Positions 54,550 through 62,801 of a stretch of DNA of 64,000 nt are shown here, piece by piece. Under the pieces are notes generated by a model. It had not been told where the DNA came from, ran no database searches, and worked only from the letters and a program-made list of their open reading frames with translations. The stretch's first letter is position 1; each line of letters begins with the position of its first letter. Made by a program: the position numbers and the translations under genes. The stretch is from Sphingomonas aquatilis (GTDB lineage Bacteria; Pseudomonadota; Alphaproteobacteria; Sphingomonadales; Sphingomonadaceae), in NCBI RefSeq assembly GCF_014196115.1, contig NZ_JACIDB010000003.1, positions 310,001 through 374,000 of the forward strand, in the 5' to 3' direction.

Positions 54550-54565
54550 GTTGTGTTTACACAAC
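54550..54565. promoter_or_regulatory. 16-bp perfect palindrome at the XRE operon promoter
   Basis: GTTGTGT-TT-ACACAAC on the plus strand (GTTGTGT-AA-ACACAAC on the other), with TAAACA as a possible -10 inside it for the leftward operon. Position and symmetry fit the operator of the XRE protein encoded next to it. Confidence 0.6.
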
Positions 54566-54633
54566 GGTTCGTTCTGGCGCCGCTATGGAACGTAACAATG
54601 CCCCATATTTACCCGGCGGAAACCGAGGCGGCT

Positions 54634-54648
54634 TAGTATTTGATACTA
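54634..54648. promoter_or_regulatory. 15-bp palindrome upstream of the hemerythrin gene
   Basis: TAGTAT-TTG-ATACTA, perfect arms, 24 bases before ATG 54672. It may be an operator or overlap the -10 region of the hemerythrin–GNAT operon. It differs in sequence from the XRE palindrome 70 bases away. Confidence 0.4.
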
Positions 54649-54671
54649 CGTCGAATCTGTGGGGGATGGCC

Positions 54672-55100
54672 ATGCTGAGCAGGAAGACGCTCTCCGCCGA
54701 ACATGACGAGTTGCGCGAGCTGGCCGCAGCGCTGCTGGCCTGCGTGGCGGCGCCGCATTGCGATCCGTCGCGTTTGGGAAAGGCGCGCTGGCTGTTGACC
54801 CGCAAGCTGCTGGCGCACCTCGCGAAGGAGGATGCGTTGCTCTATCCCCGGTTGCGCGCAGGGCGGGACCCGCGCGCGGCGGAGGTCGCGACGCGTTTCG
54901 CGGCGGAGATGGGGGCGCTGGCCGACCGCTACCGCGCCTATATCGCGGCCTGGCCGGCGGAGCGGATCGCGGACGACTGGATTGCCTTCGGGGCCGCCAC
55001 GCGGCAGATCCTGCAGCAGCTGCTGCGTCGGATCGGAGGGGAGGAGACAATGCTCTACACGCTGATCGAGGAGACCCCGTCGCACCGGACAGCGGCGTGA
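54672..55100 (+). CDS. Hemerythrin-like (HHE) domain protein
   Basis: 142 residues: MLSRKTLSAEHDELRELAAALLACV with the first His, LLTRKLLAHLAKEDALLYPRL with H..xE, and a last helix with GGEETMLYTLIEE. This fits the HHE cation-binding four-helix bundle that carries a di-iron centre; related bacterial proteins are tied to oxygen or nitric-oxide sensing and repair of iron centres. ATG 54672 has GGGGG six bases upstream; ATG 54666 adds two residues. Stop overlaps the GNAT start (GTGA). Confidence 0.78.
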   Translation: MLSRKTLSAEHDELRELAAALLACVAAPHCDPSRLGKARWLLTRKLLAHLAKEDALLYPRLRAGRDPRAAEVATRFAAEMGALADRYRAYIAAWPAERIADDWIAFGAATRQILQQLLRRIGGEETMLYTLIEETPSHRTAA

Positions 55101-55588
55101 CGGCGCCGACGATCCGCGCGGCAAACCCCGACGACGTGGCGGGCACCGTCGTGATGCTCGCGCCTGTGATCGCCTTGGGCGAGGCCTATGCCCTGCCGCG
55201 CGACATGACCCCGGCGGCCATCGCGGACCATTGGTTCGCGGCGGCGCATCACGTGTTCGTGGCCGAGCGCGATGGCGTGCTGCTAGGCAGTTATTACATT
55301 CAAGCCAATCAGGCGGGCGGCGGCGCGCATGTCGCCAATGCGGGCTATGTCACGGCCGAAGCGGCGCGGGGGCAGGGCGTCGCGCGGGCGATGGCGGAGC
55401 ATTCGTTCGACGCGGCGCGGGCCGCGGGCTTTCGGGCGATGCAATTCAATTTCGTGCTCGCCAGCAACACGGTCGCGGCGAACCTGTGGCAGGCGCTGGG
55501 CTTTGCGATCGTCGGGCGGGTGCCCGAGGCGTTCGACCATCCTCGGCTGGGCCCGGTCGATGCTTTGATAATGCACCGCTTCCTGTAG
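55097..55588 (+). CDS. GNAT-family N-acetyltransferase
   Basis: 163 residues from GTG. GNAT features: N-terminal IRAANPDDVAGTVVMLAPV, strand HVFVAERDGVLLGSYYI, the acetyl-CoA loop VTAEAARGQGVARAMAEHSFDAAR, and NTVAANLWQALGFAIVGRVPEAF. The acceptor substrate is unknown. Translationally coupled to the hemerythrin gene; the two probably act in one pathway. Confidence 0.87.
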   Translation: MTAPTIRAANPDDVAGTVVMLAPVIALGEAYALPRDMTPAAIADHWFAAAHHVFVAERDGVLLGSYYIQANQAGGGAHVANAGYVTAEAARGQGVARAMAEHSFDAARAAGFRAMQFNFVLASNTVAANLWQALGFAIVGRVPEAFDHPRLGPVDALIMHRFL

Positions 55589-55603
55589 CCCGAAATGAGA
55601 AGA

Positions 55604-55636
55604 GGGTGCCGGACGCCTCCCGGCGACCCGACACCC
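55604..55636. terminator. Two-tier hairpin between GNAT and the small-ORF region
   Basis: GGGTGCCGG pairs with CCGACACCC (one G·U on the minus strand), enclosing CGCC-TCCC-GGCG. It is 15 bases after the GNAT stop. On the minus strand it is followed by TCTTCTCATTTC, so it could end a leftward RNA as well as the GNAT transcript. Confidence 0.55.
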
Positions 55637-55642
55637 CCCAAA

Positions 55643-55731
55643 CATGGTCAGCGGCCGGAGAGCTCCAGCCCGGGAGACCATGAGGCCTCTTCAACCCATG
55701 ACGGCATCGTTGATTGGGGGAGGATACCCCC
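55643..55731. other. Structured non-coding segment with two further hairpins
   Basis: CATGGTC (55643–55649) pairs with GACCATG (55676–55682) around GGAGAGCTCC and CCGG repeats. GGGGG (55716–55720) pairs with CCCCC (55727–55731). Together with the hairpin at 55604–55636 and the strong ribosome site at 55810–55823, the 365-bp gap 55589–55953 looks like a regulatory RNA region rather than empty DNA. Confidence 0.5.
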
Positions 55732-55751
55732 CGGTGCCGCCGTATCGGGTG

Positions 55752-55808
55752 TTAGAAGCCAGTCCCCCGAACGAACTGAACCGACCCCACTGCTGAACCA
55801 TGAGACAT
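55752..55808 (-). CDS. Possible 18-residue leader peptide with extreme Shine–Dalgarno
   Basis: Minus strand: AAAGGAGGTGATCC (55823–55810), fully complementary to the 16S rRNA 3' tail over 14 bases, then seven bases from AGGAGG to an ATG. The peptide reads MSHGSAVGSVQFVRGTGF and stops. An ATG 7 bases later (55801) opens a second frame of 36 residues (MVQQWGRFSSFGG ... YPPPINDAVMG, to 55691). Several hairpins follow. Either peptide could be the product, or translation could serve as a sensor. I do not recognise either. Confidence 0.4.
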   Translation of the reverse strand: MSHGSAVGSVQFVRGTGF

Positions 55809-55889
55809 CGGATCACCTCCTTTCGCCTGTGATAGCCATGTGCCGGGGACCCCCGCCACACCGGCAATGTGCGCATCGCCGCGGCCACA

Positions 55890-55919
55890 TGCAAGACTTG
55901 TAATGCAACGCGTTTTGCA
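55890..55919. promoter_or_regulatory. Triple TGCAA-box cluster
   Basis: TGCAA at 55890–55894 and 55904–55908, and inverted TTGCA at 55915–55919 (TGCAA-CGCGTT-TTGCA). It lies about 70 bases upstream of the leader-peptide ribosome site on the minus strand and after the lipoprotein stop, so it may be a promoter/operator of the structured region. Tentative. Confidence 0.3.
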
Positions 55920-55953
55920 CGAGCATCGCGCCCCTTGGCCCCGGGCCTTTGGG

Positions 55954-56496
55954 CTAGCGCCGGCAATCCTCGGTCACGCGCTCGATCTCCGCCCAGGCGG
56001 GCAGGACCAACGTGCCGCTGCCGGGCTGCTCCACCACGAACCGTCCGCGGCTGAAGCCCATCGCGTCAAGCAGGCTGTCGTTGGGCGCGAGCGTGGTCGC
56101 GACATATGGCGGTGTGCCGCCGGTCGGGCGCATCGCCAGGGCGCGCGTGGTGCTGGTGGTACGGATCGTCACCGGTGCGAGCACGCTGCCGGCGCGCGAC
56201 AGGAAGATCTGGCGGCCCGACAGGTCGCAGCGCAGCGTCACCAACGCGTCGCTGCCTGCCATCCCGAACAGCGCCAGGCTGCCGCGCGCATCGCGGCGAT
56301 AGGTCCAGGTGCCCGGCGTCAGCGGCCAGTCGCGCCAGTCGCTGCCGCGCGGCGCCGAGACGGGCGCAGGCTGCGGGCGAACGGGCACGGGCGTCGGTGT
56401 GGCCGGCGGCGCGATCGGCTGGGGCACGCAGGCACCGAGTGCGGCGAACAGGGCGATGGCGAGACCGGAGGCAGGATTGAAGGCGAAACGGCGCAT
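55954..56496 (-). CDS. Lipoprotein of unknown function
   Basis: 180 residues: signal peptide with lipobox GLAIALFAALGAC, a Pro-rich linker (PQPIAPPATPTPVPVRPQP), then a domain with WRDWPLTPGTWTYRRDARGSLALFG, VTLRCDLSGRQIFLSRAG and the closing EIERVTEDCRR. Resembles envelope lipoproteins of sphingomonads without known role. Divergent from the PRC-barrel gene. Confidence 0.78.
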   Translation of the reverse strand: MRRFAFNPASGLAIALFAALGACVPQPIAPPATPTPVPVRPQPAPVSAPRGSDWRDWPLTPGTWTYRRDARGSLALFGMAGSDALVTLRCDLSGRQIFLSRAGSVLAPVTIRTTSTTRALAMRPTGGTPPYVATTLAPNDSLLDAMGFSRGRFVVEQPGSGTLVLPAWAEIERVTEDCRR

Positions 56497-56546
56497 AGGC
56501 GGGGCTTATGGGGGAAGCGGCAGGCGCGCTCAAGGCGCGTGAACAT

Positions 56547-56572
56547 GGAACCGGCGCGGCCACAAGGCGGTT
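56547..56572 (+). promoter_or_regulatory. Possible EcfG-type promoter of the PRC-barrel gene
   Basis: GGAAC (56547–56551), 17-base spacer, GGTT (56569–56572). Same -10 variant as the nepR and sRNA promoters. It ends 28 bases before the start codon. Confidence 0.5.
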
Positions 56573-56599
56573 CACCCGGCACGAAACAGGAGCTTTTCG

Positions 56600-56977
56600 A
56601 TGTCCACCGACACGCAGACCGCCACCACCCAGCTGCTCGCGCAGGCCAATATCGCCCATTCGCTGAAGGTCGAAAGCCGCGACGGGGATCAGGTGGGCGC
56701 GGTCTATGCGCTGATGGTCCACAAGGGATCGGGCCGCACGACGCACGCCGTGCTGAGCCTCGGCGGGTTCCTGGGGATGGGCAAGAGCTTCTACCCGGTG
56801 CCGTTCGGCCTGTTGCAGTTCGATCCCGTCCGCGACCTGTACGTCATCACCATCGACCGCCGCATCCTGGAAGGCGGCCCGAGCTGGGCCAACAACGCCC
56901 CCGTGTTCGACCAGGCCTACGCCGATCGCGTCGCGAGCTACTACGGCGTCGGCAGCGAGAATCTTGCCGCGGGGTGA
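56600..56977 (+). CDS. PRC-barrel domain protein
   Basis: 125 residues: HSLKVESRDGDQVGAVYALMVHKGSGRTTHAVLSLGGFLGMGKSFYPVPFGLLQFD is a PRC-barrel core, with a helical C terminus (NNAPVFDQAYADRVASYYG). Stand-alone PRC-barrel proteins are often stress-induced in alphaproteobacteria with no defined activity. AGGAG precedes the ATG and an EcfG-like promoter lies upstream. Confidence 0.87.
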   Translation: MSTDTQTATTQLLAQANIAHSLKVESRDGDQVGAVYALMVHKGSGRTTHAVLSLGGFLGMGKSFYPVPFGLLQFDPVRDLYVITIDRRILEGGPSWANNAPVFDQAYADRVASYYGVGSENLAAG

Positions 56978-56992
56978 GCGGGATGCGGGCGC

Positions 56993-58492
56993 TCAGCCCG
57001 CATCCACCCGGAAAATATCGCCACCGGCATCGACGATATAGAGGGTGCCGCTGGCATCGGCGTTGATCGCCGTGGGTTCGTTCAGCGTCCCCACGTCCGG
57101 CGCAAAATCGGCCCGCCGCCGCTCGATCGTGCTGGCGGTGACGAGCGTGCCGCCCAGCTTCGCCGCACTCGTCGCGAAAATAGCGCCGCTGCGATCGGCA
57201 AAGACATATTGGCCCGACAGGCTGGCAATGGCGCCGCGATAGACGACCCCGCCGACGATGCCGGTGCCCATGCCGGGTCCCGTCCCGAAGCGATATTCCA
57301 GCGCGGGATCGACCAAGCCGGCCGGCGCGCCACTGCGCACGGTGATTGTACCTTCCTTATAGGGCCAGCCGAAATTGCTGCCGGCGGTAGGGTCGATCAG
57401 GTCGACCTCATGCCGGCTGTCGCCGCCGCGATCGGCGAGCAGCAAGCGGCCATCCAGCAACGTGGTGCCACGCGGATAGCGGAGGCCGCTGGCGATGCGG
57501 CGGGTGAGGAAATATTGCGGGCTGACCCCGGCAAAGGGATCGGGGTTGCGCTCGACGACATACAGTTTGCCGAACGCCGACGTCGCGGACTGGCTGCCCA
57601 AGGCGGGATCGGTGGCGCCGATGGCGTCGCTGGTGGCGATATAGAGTTTGCCGTCCGCAGCGAGCTGGGCGGTGCCCGTGGCACTTGCGCCGGCGGGCAT
57701 GGCCGCAAACAACACCGTCTCGGACGTCAATGCCGGCGAACCGAAGATACCGGACCGCTGGCCGATCGCTGCTATCAACGCCCCGTTGCTCGCGGTGTAC
57801 AGCACGACGAACTGCCCCGACTTCGCATAGTCCGCCATCGGCGCGATCGCGGCGACGCCGCCTTCGCCGGCGGTCGAGACATTGACCGTCAGAAAGAGCG
57901 TCTTGGTGCCGTTGGTGGGATCGAACAGGAAGATGCGCCCGCCGCGTTCGGGCACGAAGACGCGCGTGTCGCCGGGAATGGAGACGAACCCGACCGGGCG
58001 ATCGAAGCCGGTGCCGATGCGGCGGACGACGACGCCTTCGCGGTCGTTGGTAACCGTTACACGCAGATCGAGCGTCGTCGTGGCCTGACCGTCGCTGGCG
58101 GTGATCTGGACGAGATAGACATTGTCCTCGTCGCTGTCGGTCGGCAGATCGTAATTCGGTGCGGTGGCAAAGCGCAGGCGATCGCCGTCCAAGACGAAGC
58201 GTGCGGCATCGCTGCCGCCGCTGATCGAATAGGTGATCGCATTGTTATCCGGATCGGTGGCTGCCGCCTGATAGAACGACCCGGCGAAATTTTCGGTGAC
58301 GCTGGCAGTGGTCACCGAGGTGAACGTCGGCGGACGATTGGCGATCGGTGTCGTCCCGCCCCCGCCATTCCCGCCCCCGCCATTCCCGCCGCCGCATGCC
58401 GCCAATCCCAAGGCGCCGCTGAGCGTCGACAGTCGTAGAAGCAATTTCAAAGACTTCTTCCCGGCATTGCCGGCCGAACTACGATCCGTCAC
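56993..58492 (-). CDS. Cadherin-like/PQQ-sugar-dehydrogenase-type beta-propeller lipoprotein
   Basis: About 499 residues from GTG 58492 (GGGGGAG upstream). Lipoprotein signal with lipobox LGLAAC, a Gly/Asn spacer (GGGNGGGGNGGGG), a cadherin-like domain (~55–155, with DPDNNAITYSISGG), and a six-bladed propeller of the glucose/sorbosone dehydrogenase family (RPVGFVSIPGDTRVFVPERGGRIFLFD ... NPDPFAGVSPQYFL, SNFGWPYKEG, NEPTAINADASGTLYIVDAGGDIFRVD). PQQ and calcium binding in relatives suggests periplasmic sugar or alcohol oxidation, but cofactor residues were not verified. Confidence 0.8.
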   Translation of the reverse strand: MTDRSSAGNAGKKSLKLLLRLSTLSGALGLAACGGGNGGGGNGGGGTTPIANRPPTFTSVTTASVTENFAGSFYQAAATDPDNNAITYSISGGSDAARFVLDGDRLRFATAPNYDLPTDSDEDNVYLVQITASDGQATTTLDLRVTVTNDREGVVVRRIGTGFDRPVGFVSIPGDTRVFVPERGGRIFLFDPTNGTKTLFLTVNVSTAGEGGVAAIAPMADYAKSGQFVVLYTASNGALIAAIGQRSGIFGSPALTSETVLFAAMPAGASATGTAQLAADGKLYIATSDAIGATDPALGSQSATSAFGKLYVVERNPDPFAGVSPQYFLTRRIASGLRYPRGTTLLDGRLLLADRGGDSRHEVDLIDPTAGSNFGWPYKEGTITVRSGAPAGLVDPALEYRFGTGPGMGTGIVGGVVYRGAIASLSGQYVFADRSGAIFATSAAKLGGTLVTASTIERRRADFAPDVGTLNEPTAINADASGTLYIVDAGGDIFRVDAG

Positions 58493-58591
58493 GCAAACAC
58501 TCCCCCCTAAGTCTTTCGACTGTAAGGCGGAGCAGGCTGTTGTCCTAGAACAATTCGACAAGAATTTTCGCCGAGGGCCGCGGCGGCGAGA

Positions 58592-60787
58592 TTACCGCCC
58601 CCGGCGACCACCCATCCGCATTTTCTGTTCCTTGCCGTACCGCGTTTTGCGCGTTCCCGGTTTGCCTTCGTTGCTGCGGCCCATGATCGGGGCCTTCTGT
58701 TCGTGTACGGGAAGGCCGAGTTCTTCGTTTTCGAGTTGGCGGATTTCGTCGCGCAGGCGGCCGGCGGTTTCGAATTCGAGGTCCGCGGCAGCCTTGCGCA
58801 TCTGCCGTTCGAGGTCCTCGATATAGGCGCGCAGGTTGTGGCCGACCATGTGGGGGCGGTCTTCGTCGATGGGGACGGTGACCTGATCGCCCTGGCTGAC
58901 GTGCGCGATGATGTCGCCGATGTTGCGGCGGATCGTCGTCGGCGTGATGCCGTGTTCGGCATTATACGCTTCCTGCTTCTCGCGACGGCGCTGCGTCTCG
59001 TTCATCGCCCGCTCCATCGAGCCGGTGATGCGGTCGGCGTAGAGGATCACGCGGCCATCGACGTTGCGCGCGGCGCGGCCGATGGTCTGGATCAGCGAGG
59101 TTTCGGAGCGGAGGAAGCCTTCCTTGTCGGCGTCGAGGATCGCGACCAGCCCGCATTCGGGAATGTCGAGGCCTTCGCGCAGAAGGTTGATGCCGATGAG
59201 GACGTCGTAGACGCCGAGGCGCAGGTCGCGGATCAGCTCGATACGCTCCAGCGTCTCGACGTCCGAGTGCATGTAGCGGACCTTGATACCCGCTTCGTGC
59301 ATATATTCGGTGAGGTCCTCGGACATGCGCTTGGTGAGCGTCGTCACCAGCGTGCGATAGCCCTTGGCGGTGGTCGCCTTGCACTCCTGGATCAGGTCCT
59401 GCACCTGTTCCTCGACCGGGCGGATTTCGACGGGCGGGTCGATCAGGCCGGTCGGGCGGATGACCTGCTCAGCGAAGACGCCGCCGGTCTGTTCCATCTC
59501 CCAATTGCCGGGCGTCGCCGAGACGCTGACCGTCTGGGGGCGCATCGCGTCCCATTCGTTGAAGCGTAGCGGGCGGTTGTCGATGCACGAGGGCAGGCGG
59601 AAGCCATATTCGGCGAGCGTGATCTTCCGGCGATGGTCGCCGCGCGCCATCGCACCGATCTGCGGCACGGTCTGGTGGCTTTCGTCGACGAATAGCACGG
59701 CGTTTTCGGGGAGATATTCGAACAAGGTGGGCGGCGGTTCGCCGGGCAGGCGGCCAGTGAGGAAGCGGCTGTAATTCTCGATGCCGGCGCAGCTGCCGGT
59801 CGCCGCGATCATTTCGAGATCGAAGTTCGTGCGCTGTTCGAGGCGCTGGGCTTCGAGCAGTTTCCCTTCTGCGATCAGTTCCTTCAGCCGTTCGGACAGT
59901 TCGTGCTTGATCGCCTCGCCCGCCTGCTTGAGCGTCGGCCCGGGAGTGACATAGTGGCTGTTAGCGTAGACTCGCACGCTGTTGAGCGAGGCGACCTTCT
60001 TGCCGGTCAGCGGATCGAATTCGGTGATCTCTTCGATGTCGTCGCCGAAGAAGCTGATCCGCCACGCACTGTCTTCATAGTGCGACGGGAAGATTTCGAG
60101 CGTGTCGCCCTTCACGCGGAAATTGCCGCGCTGGAAGGCGGCGTCGTTGCGCTTGTACTGAAGCGCGACGAGCTTGCGCACGATCTCGCGCTGGTCGACC
60201 GTCGTGCCTTTTTTCAGATCGAAGATCATCGCCGAATAGGTTTCGACCGAGCCGATACCGTAGAGGCACGAGACCGAGGCGACGATGATGACGTCGTCGC
60301 GTTCGAGCAGCGAGCGCGTCGCCGAATGGCGCATGCGGTCGATCGACTCGTTGGTCGACGATTCCTTTTCGATATACGTGTCCGACCGCGGCACGTACGC
60401 CTCGGGCTGATAATAATCGTAATAGCTGACGAAATATTCGACGGCGTTCTCTGGAAAGAAACTTTTGAACTCGCCGTAGAGCTGCGCCGCCAGGATCTTG
60501 TTGGGCGCGAGGATCAGTGCGGGGCGCTGCAATTCCTCGATCACCTTGGCCATGGTAAAGGTCTTGCCCGAGCCGGTGACGCCGAGCAGCACTTGGTCCT
60601 TCTCACCCGCGCGCGCGGTCGCGGTCAGCTCGGCGATCGCGGTCGGCTGGTCGCCGGACGGCTGATATTCGCTGACCAGCTTGAACGGGCGGCCGCCCTC
60701 CACCTTGTCGGGGCGCGCCGGGCGGTGGGGGATGAAGCTCTGGCCGGTTTCCGGCTCGTCGAGGGTGGTGCGAATCTGGATGACCAT
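58592..60787 (-). CDS. uvrB: Excinuclease ABC subunit B
   Basis: DNA-damage-verifying helicase of nucleotide excision repair, loaded by UvrA and handing on to UvrC. About 731 residues: Walker [15 protein letters not shown] (~69–82), the beta-hairpin region [33 protein letters not shown], helicase motifs [13 protein letters not shown] and QTIGRAARN, and the C-terminal UVR motif ([30 protein letters not shown]). A short basic tail follows. ATG 60787 gives [12 protein letters not shown]. Confidence 0.96.
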   Translation of the reverse strand: MVIQIRTTLDEPETGQSFIPHRPARPDKVEGGRPFKLVSEYQPSGDQPTAIAELTATARAGEKDQVLLGVTGSGKTFTMAKVIEELQRPALILAPNKILAAQLYGEFKSFFPENAVEYFVSYYDYYQPEAYVPRSDTYIEKESSTNESIDRMRHSATRSLLERDDVIIVASVSCLYGIGSVETYSAMIFDLKKGTTVDQREIVRKLVALQYKRNDAAFQRGNFRVKGDTLEIFPSHYEDSAWRISFFGDDIEEITEFDPLTGKKVASLNSVRVYANSHYVTPGPTLKQAGEAIKHELSERLKELIAEGKLLEAQRLEQRTNFDLEMIAATGSCAGIENYSRFLTGRLPGEPPPTLFEYLPENAVLFVDESHQTVPQIGAMARGDHRRKITLAEYGFRLPSCIDNRPLRFNEWDAMRPQTVSVSATPGNWEMEQTGGVFAEQVIRPTGLIDPPVEIRPVEEQVQDLIQECKATTAKGYRTLVTTLTKRMSEDLTEYMHEAGIKVRYMHSDVETLERIELIRDLRLGVYDVLIGINLLREGLDIPECGLVAILDADKEGFLRSETSLIQTIGRAARNVDGRVILYADRITGSMERAMNETQRRREKQEAYNAEHGITPTTIRRNIGDIIAHVSQGDQVTVPIDEDRPHMVGHNLRAYIEDLERQMRKAAADLEFETAGRLRDEIRQLENEELGLPVHEQKAPIMGRSNEGKPGTRKTRYGKEQKMRMGGRRGR

Positions 60788-60924
60788 ATCGGGAACGGAT
60801 ATGGGGTGGGGGGCAAGGCTCGGCAATGTCCGGATAGGGTCCCGACAAGCTTTGCTTCGGTTGACCGTGGGGCGCGTGCTTCATATTGCGAACGCTTCTC
60901 GAACAACCCGAAGTCCTGCCCGCG

Positions 60925-61746
60925 ATGACCGATACCCGCACGCCGAAGACGATCCCCGAAACCAAGGCGTTCGCCAACGTCAAGGTGCTGTGGGTGCGCC
61001 ACTGGAACGACCGGCTGTTCAGCTTCGCGGTCGAGCGCCCGGCCAGCTTCCGCTTCCGCTCGGGCGAGTTCGTGATGATTGGCCTGCCCGGTGACGGCGA
61101 GGGCGCCAAGCCGATCATGCGCGCCTATTCGATCGCCAGCCCGCATTATGCCGAGGAATTGGAGTTCCTGTCGATCAAGGTCGAGGACGGACCGCTGACG
61201 TCGAAGCTGCAGCTGATCGAGGCGGGCGACGAAGTGTATATGGGGAAGAAGCCGACGGGGACGCTCGTCACCGACGCGCTGATCGGCGGCAAGCGGCTGT
61301 TCTTCTTCTCGACCGGCACCGGCCTTGCGCCGTTCCTCAGCCTGGCGCGCGACCCCGACGTGTACAGCATGTTCGACCAGGTGATCCTGGTCCATTCGGT
61401 GCGGCAGGTCAGCGACCTGGCCTATCATGACGAATTGCAGGCTCGCCTCGCCGACGATCCGTTGGTGTCGGAGGAAGCGGCGACGCAATTCCACTATATC
61501 CCGACGGTGACGCGCGAGCCGTTCCGCACGACGGGGCGCATCGGCGACCTGATCGAGAGCGCGGCGCTGTTCGGCGATCCGGTGCAGGGCGCGAAGAAGC
61601 TCGATCCCGAAACCGACCGCATCATGTTGTGCGGGTCGATGGCGATGATCCGCGAAACGGCGGCGATGCTGGACGGCATCGGCTTCGAGGAAGGCTCGAA
61701 CGCCAAGGCCGGGACGTATGTGATCGAGCGCGCGTTCGTCGACTGA
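60925..61746 (+). CDS. fpr: Ferredoxin–NADP+ reductase
   Basis: FAD enzyme exchanging electrons between NADPH and ferredoxin/flavodoxin. 273 residues: FAD-binding MRAYSIASPHYAEELEFLSIKV, PLTSKLQ, the NADP site FFFSTGTGLAPFLSLARDP, VHSVRQVSDLAY and LCGSMAMI. The C terminus YVIERAFVD lacks an aromatic cap, as in the bacterial subclass. Divergent from uvrB, 137 bp apart, convergent with the SDR gene. Confidence 0.93.
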   Translation: MTDTRTPKTIPETKAFANVKVLWVRHWNDRLFSFAVERPASFRFRSGEFVMIGLPGDGEGAKPIMRAYSIASPHYAEELEFLSIKVEDGPLTSKLQLIEAGDEVYMGKKPTGTLVTDALIGGKRLFFFSTGTGLAPFLSLARDPDVYSMFDQVILVHSVRQVSDLAYHDELQARLADDPLVSEEAATQFHYIPTVTREPFRTTGRIGDLIESAALFGDPVQGAKKLDPETDRIMLCGSMAMIRETAAMLDGIGFEEGSNAKAGTYVIERAFVD

Positions 61747-61752
61747 TCCCTA

Positions 61753-61782
61753 GCGCCCTGCCGGCCCGAGCCGGCGGGGCGC
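61753..61782. terminator. Bidirectional hairpin between fpr and the SDR gene
   Basis: GCGCCCTGCCGGC-CCGA-GCCGGCGGGGCGC, 13 bp with one mismatch/wobble, between convergent genes. No long U-tract. Confidence 0.6.
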
Positions 61783-61795
61783 GCAGGCTGGCGGC

Positions 61796-62701
61796 TCAGC
61801 CGTCCTGGAGCAGTTTGCCGATCGTCATCGCCTGTTCGGCCCCGGTCTTCGGCACGATCTCGCCCTCGCGGTCGGCGATGGCGTCCCATGCATCGGCGAC
61901 GCCTTCGGGCGAGAGCGCCTCGCCGGTCAGCAGCGTACCGGGGGTGAGCGTAACGTAGGAGGCCTGGAAGACGCCGGCGCCGGCGCCCAAGATGACGTTG
62001 CTCGGCGCATTTTCGCTGACGAGATACAGCGCGCCGGGCGCGACCTTTTCGGGGGCGAAGGCTTCGAAAGCAGCGGCGGGGAACAGATCCTCGGTCATGC
62101 GCGTGCCGGCGGTGGGGGCAATGGTGTTGACGCGGATGTCGTTCTTCGCGCCCTCGATCCCCAGCGTCTTGGCGAGGCCGGCGAGGCCCAATTTGGCGGC
62201 GCCGTAATTGGCCTGGCCGAAATTGCCGAACAGGCCGCTGGACGACGAGGTCATCAGCACGCGGCCGTAATTCTGCTCGCGGAACGTCTCCCAGCACGCC
62301 TTGGTGGCGAAGGCCGAGCCGAGCAGGTGGACGCGGACCACGAATTCGAAATCGGCGGGCTCCATCTTTGCGAAGGTCTTGTCGCGCAGGACGCCGGCAT
62401 TGTTGATGAGGACGTGGACGCCGCCCCAAGCCTCTTTGGCGCGGGCGACCATCTCGACCATCTGGTCGTATTCGGCGACGTTGCCGCCGTTCGACATCGC
62501 CCCGCCCCCAGCCGCGCGGATTTCCTCGACCACGGCCAGCGCCGCGTCGGAATGGCCCGTGCCGTCGCGGGCGCCGCCGAGATCGTTGACGACGACCTTG
62601 GCGCCACGCTTGGCAAGTTCGCGGGCGTAGTGGCGACCGAGGCCGCCGCCGGCCCCGGTGACGATGGCGACGCGATCATCGAAGCGGATCGGACTGGACA
62701 T
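61796..62701 (-). CDS. Short-chain dehydrogenase/reductase (MFE-2-like)
   Basis: About 301 residues. NAD(P)-binding VTGAGGGLGRHYARELAKRGAKVVVNDLGG is typical of the (3R)-hydroxyacyl-CoA dehydrogenase branch of SDRs found in multifunctional enzyme type 2; VLINNAGVLRD, SSSSGLFGNFGQANYGAAKLG with the Ser–Tyr–Lys triad, and NTIAPTAGTRM follow. A role in beta-oxidation-like chemistry is inferred, substrate unknown. ATG 62701 gives MSSPIRFDDRVAIV. Monocistronic here. Confidence 0.87.
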   Translation of the reverse strand: MSSPIRFDDRVAIVTGAGGGLGRHYARELAKRGAKVVVNDLGGARDGTGHSDAALAVVEEIRAAGGGAMSNGGNVAEYDQMVEMVARAKEAWGGVHVLINNAGVLRDKTFAKMEPADFEFVVRVHLLGSAFATKACWETFREQNYGRVLMTSSSSGLFGNFGQANYGAAKLGLAGLAKTLGIEGAKNDIRVNTIAPTAGTRMTEDLFPAAAFEAFAPEKVAPGALYLVSENAPSNVILGAGAGVFQASYVTLTPGTLLTGEALSPEGVADAWDAIADREGEIVPKTGAEQAMTIGKLLQDG

Positions 62702-62801
62702 GGAAAAGGCGCTCCTTCCACGATGGGATGAAGCGCCTTCCATACCGGGCCTTCGAACGGGCGCAACACAGGATGTCGCGCCCGCCGATGGTCAGCCTTG
62801 C

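Noticed and set aside
54590..54615. GGAAC upstream of the hemerythrin gene as an EcfG promoter
   Set aside because: The position 16–18 bases downstream reads TATTT, not CGTT or a close variant.
55810..55823. Possible 16S rRNA gene fragment (GGATCACCTCCTTT)
   Set aside because: Flanking bases do not continue the 16S 3' helix sequence; orientation and the ATG seven bases beyond AGGAGG fit a Shine–Dalgarno on the other strand better.
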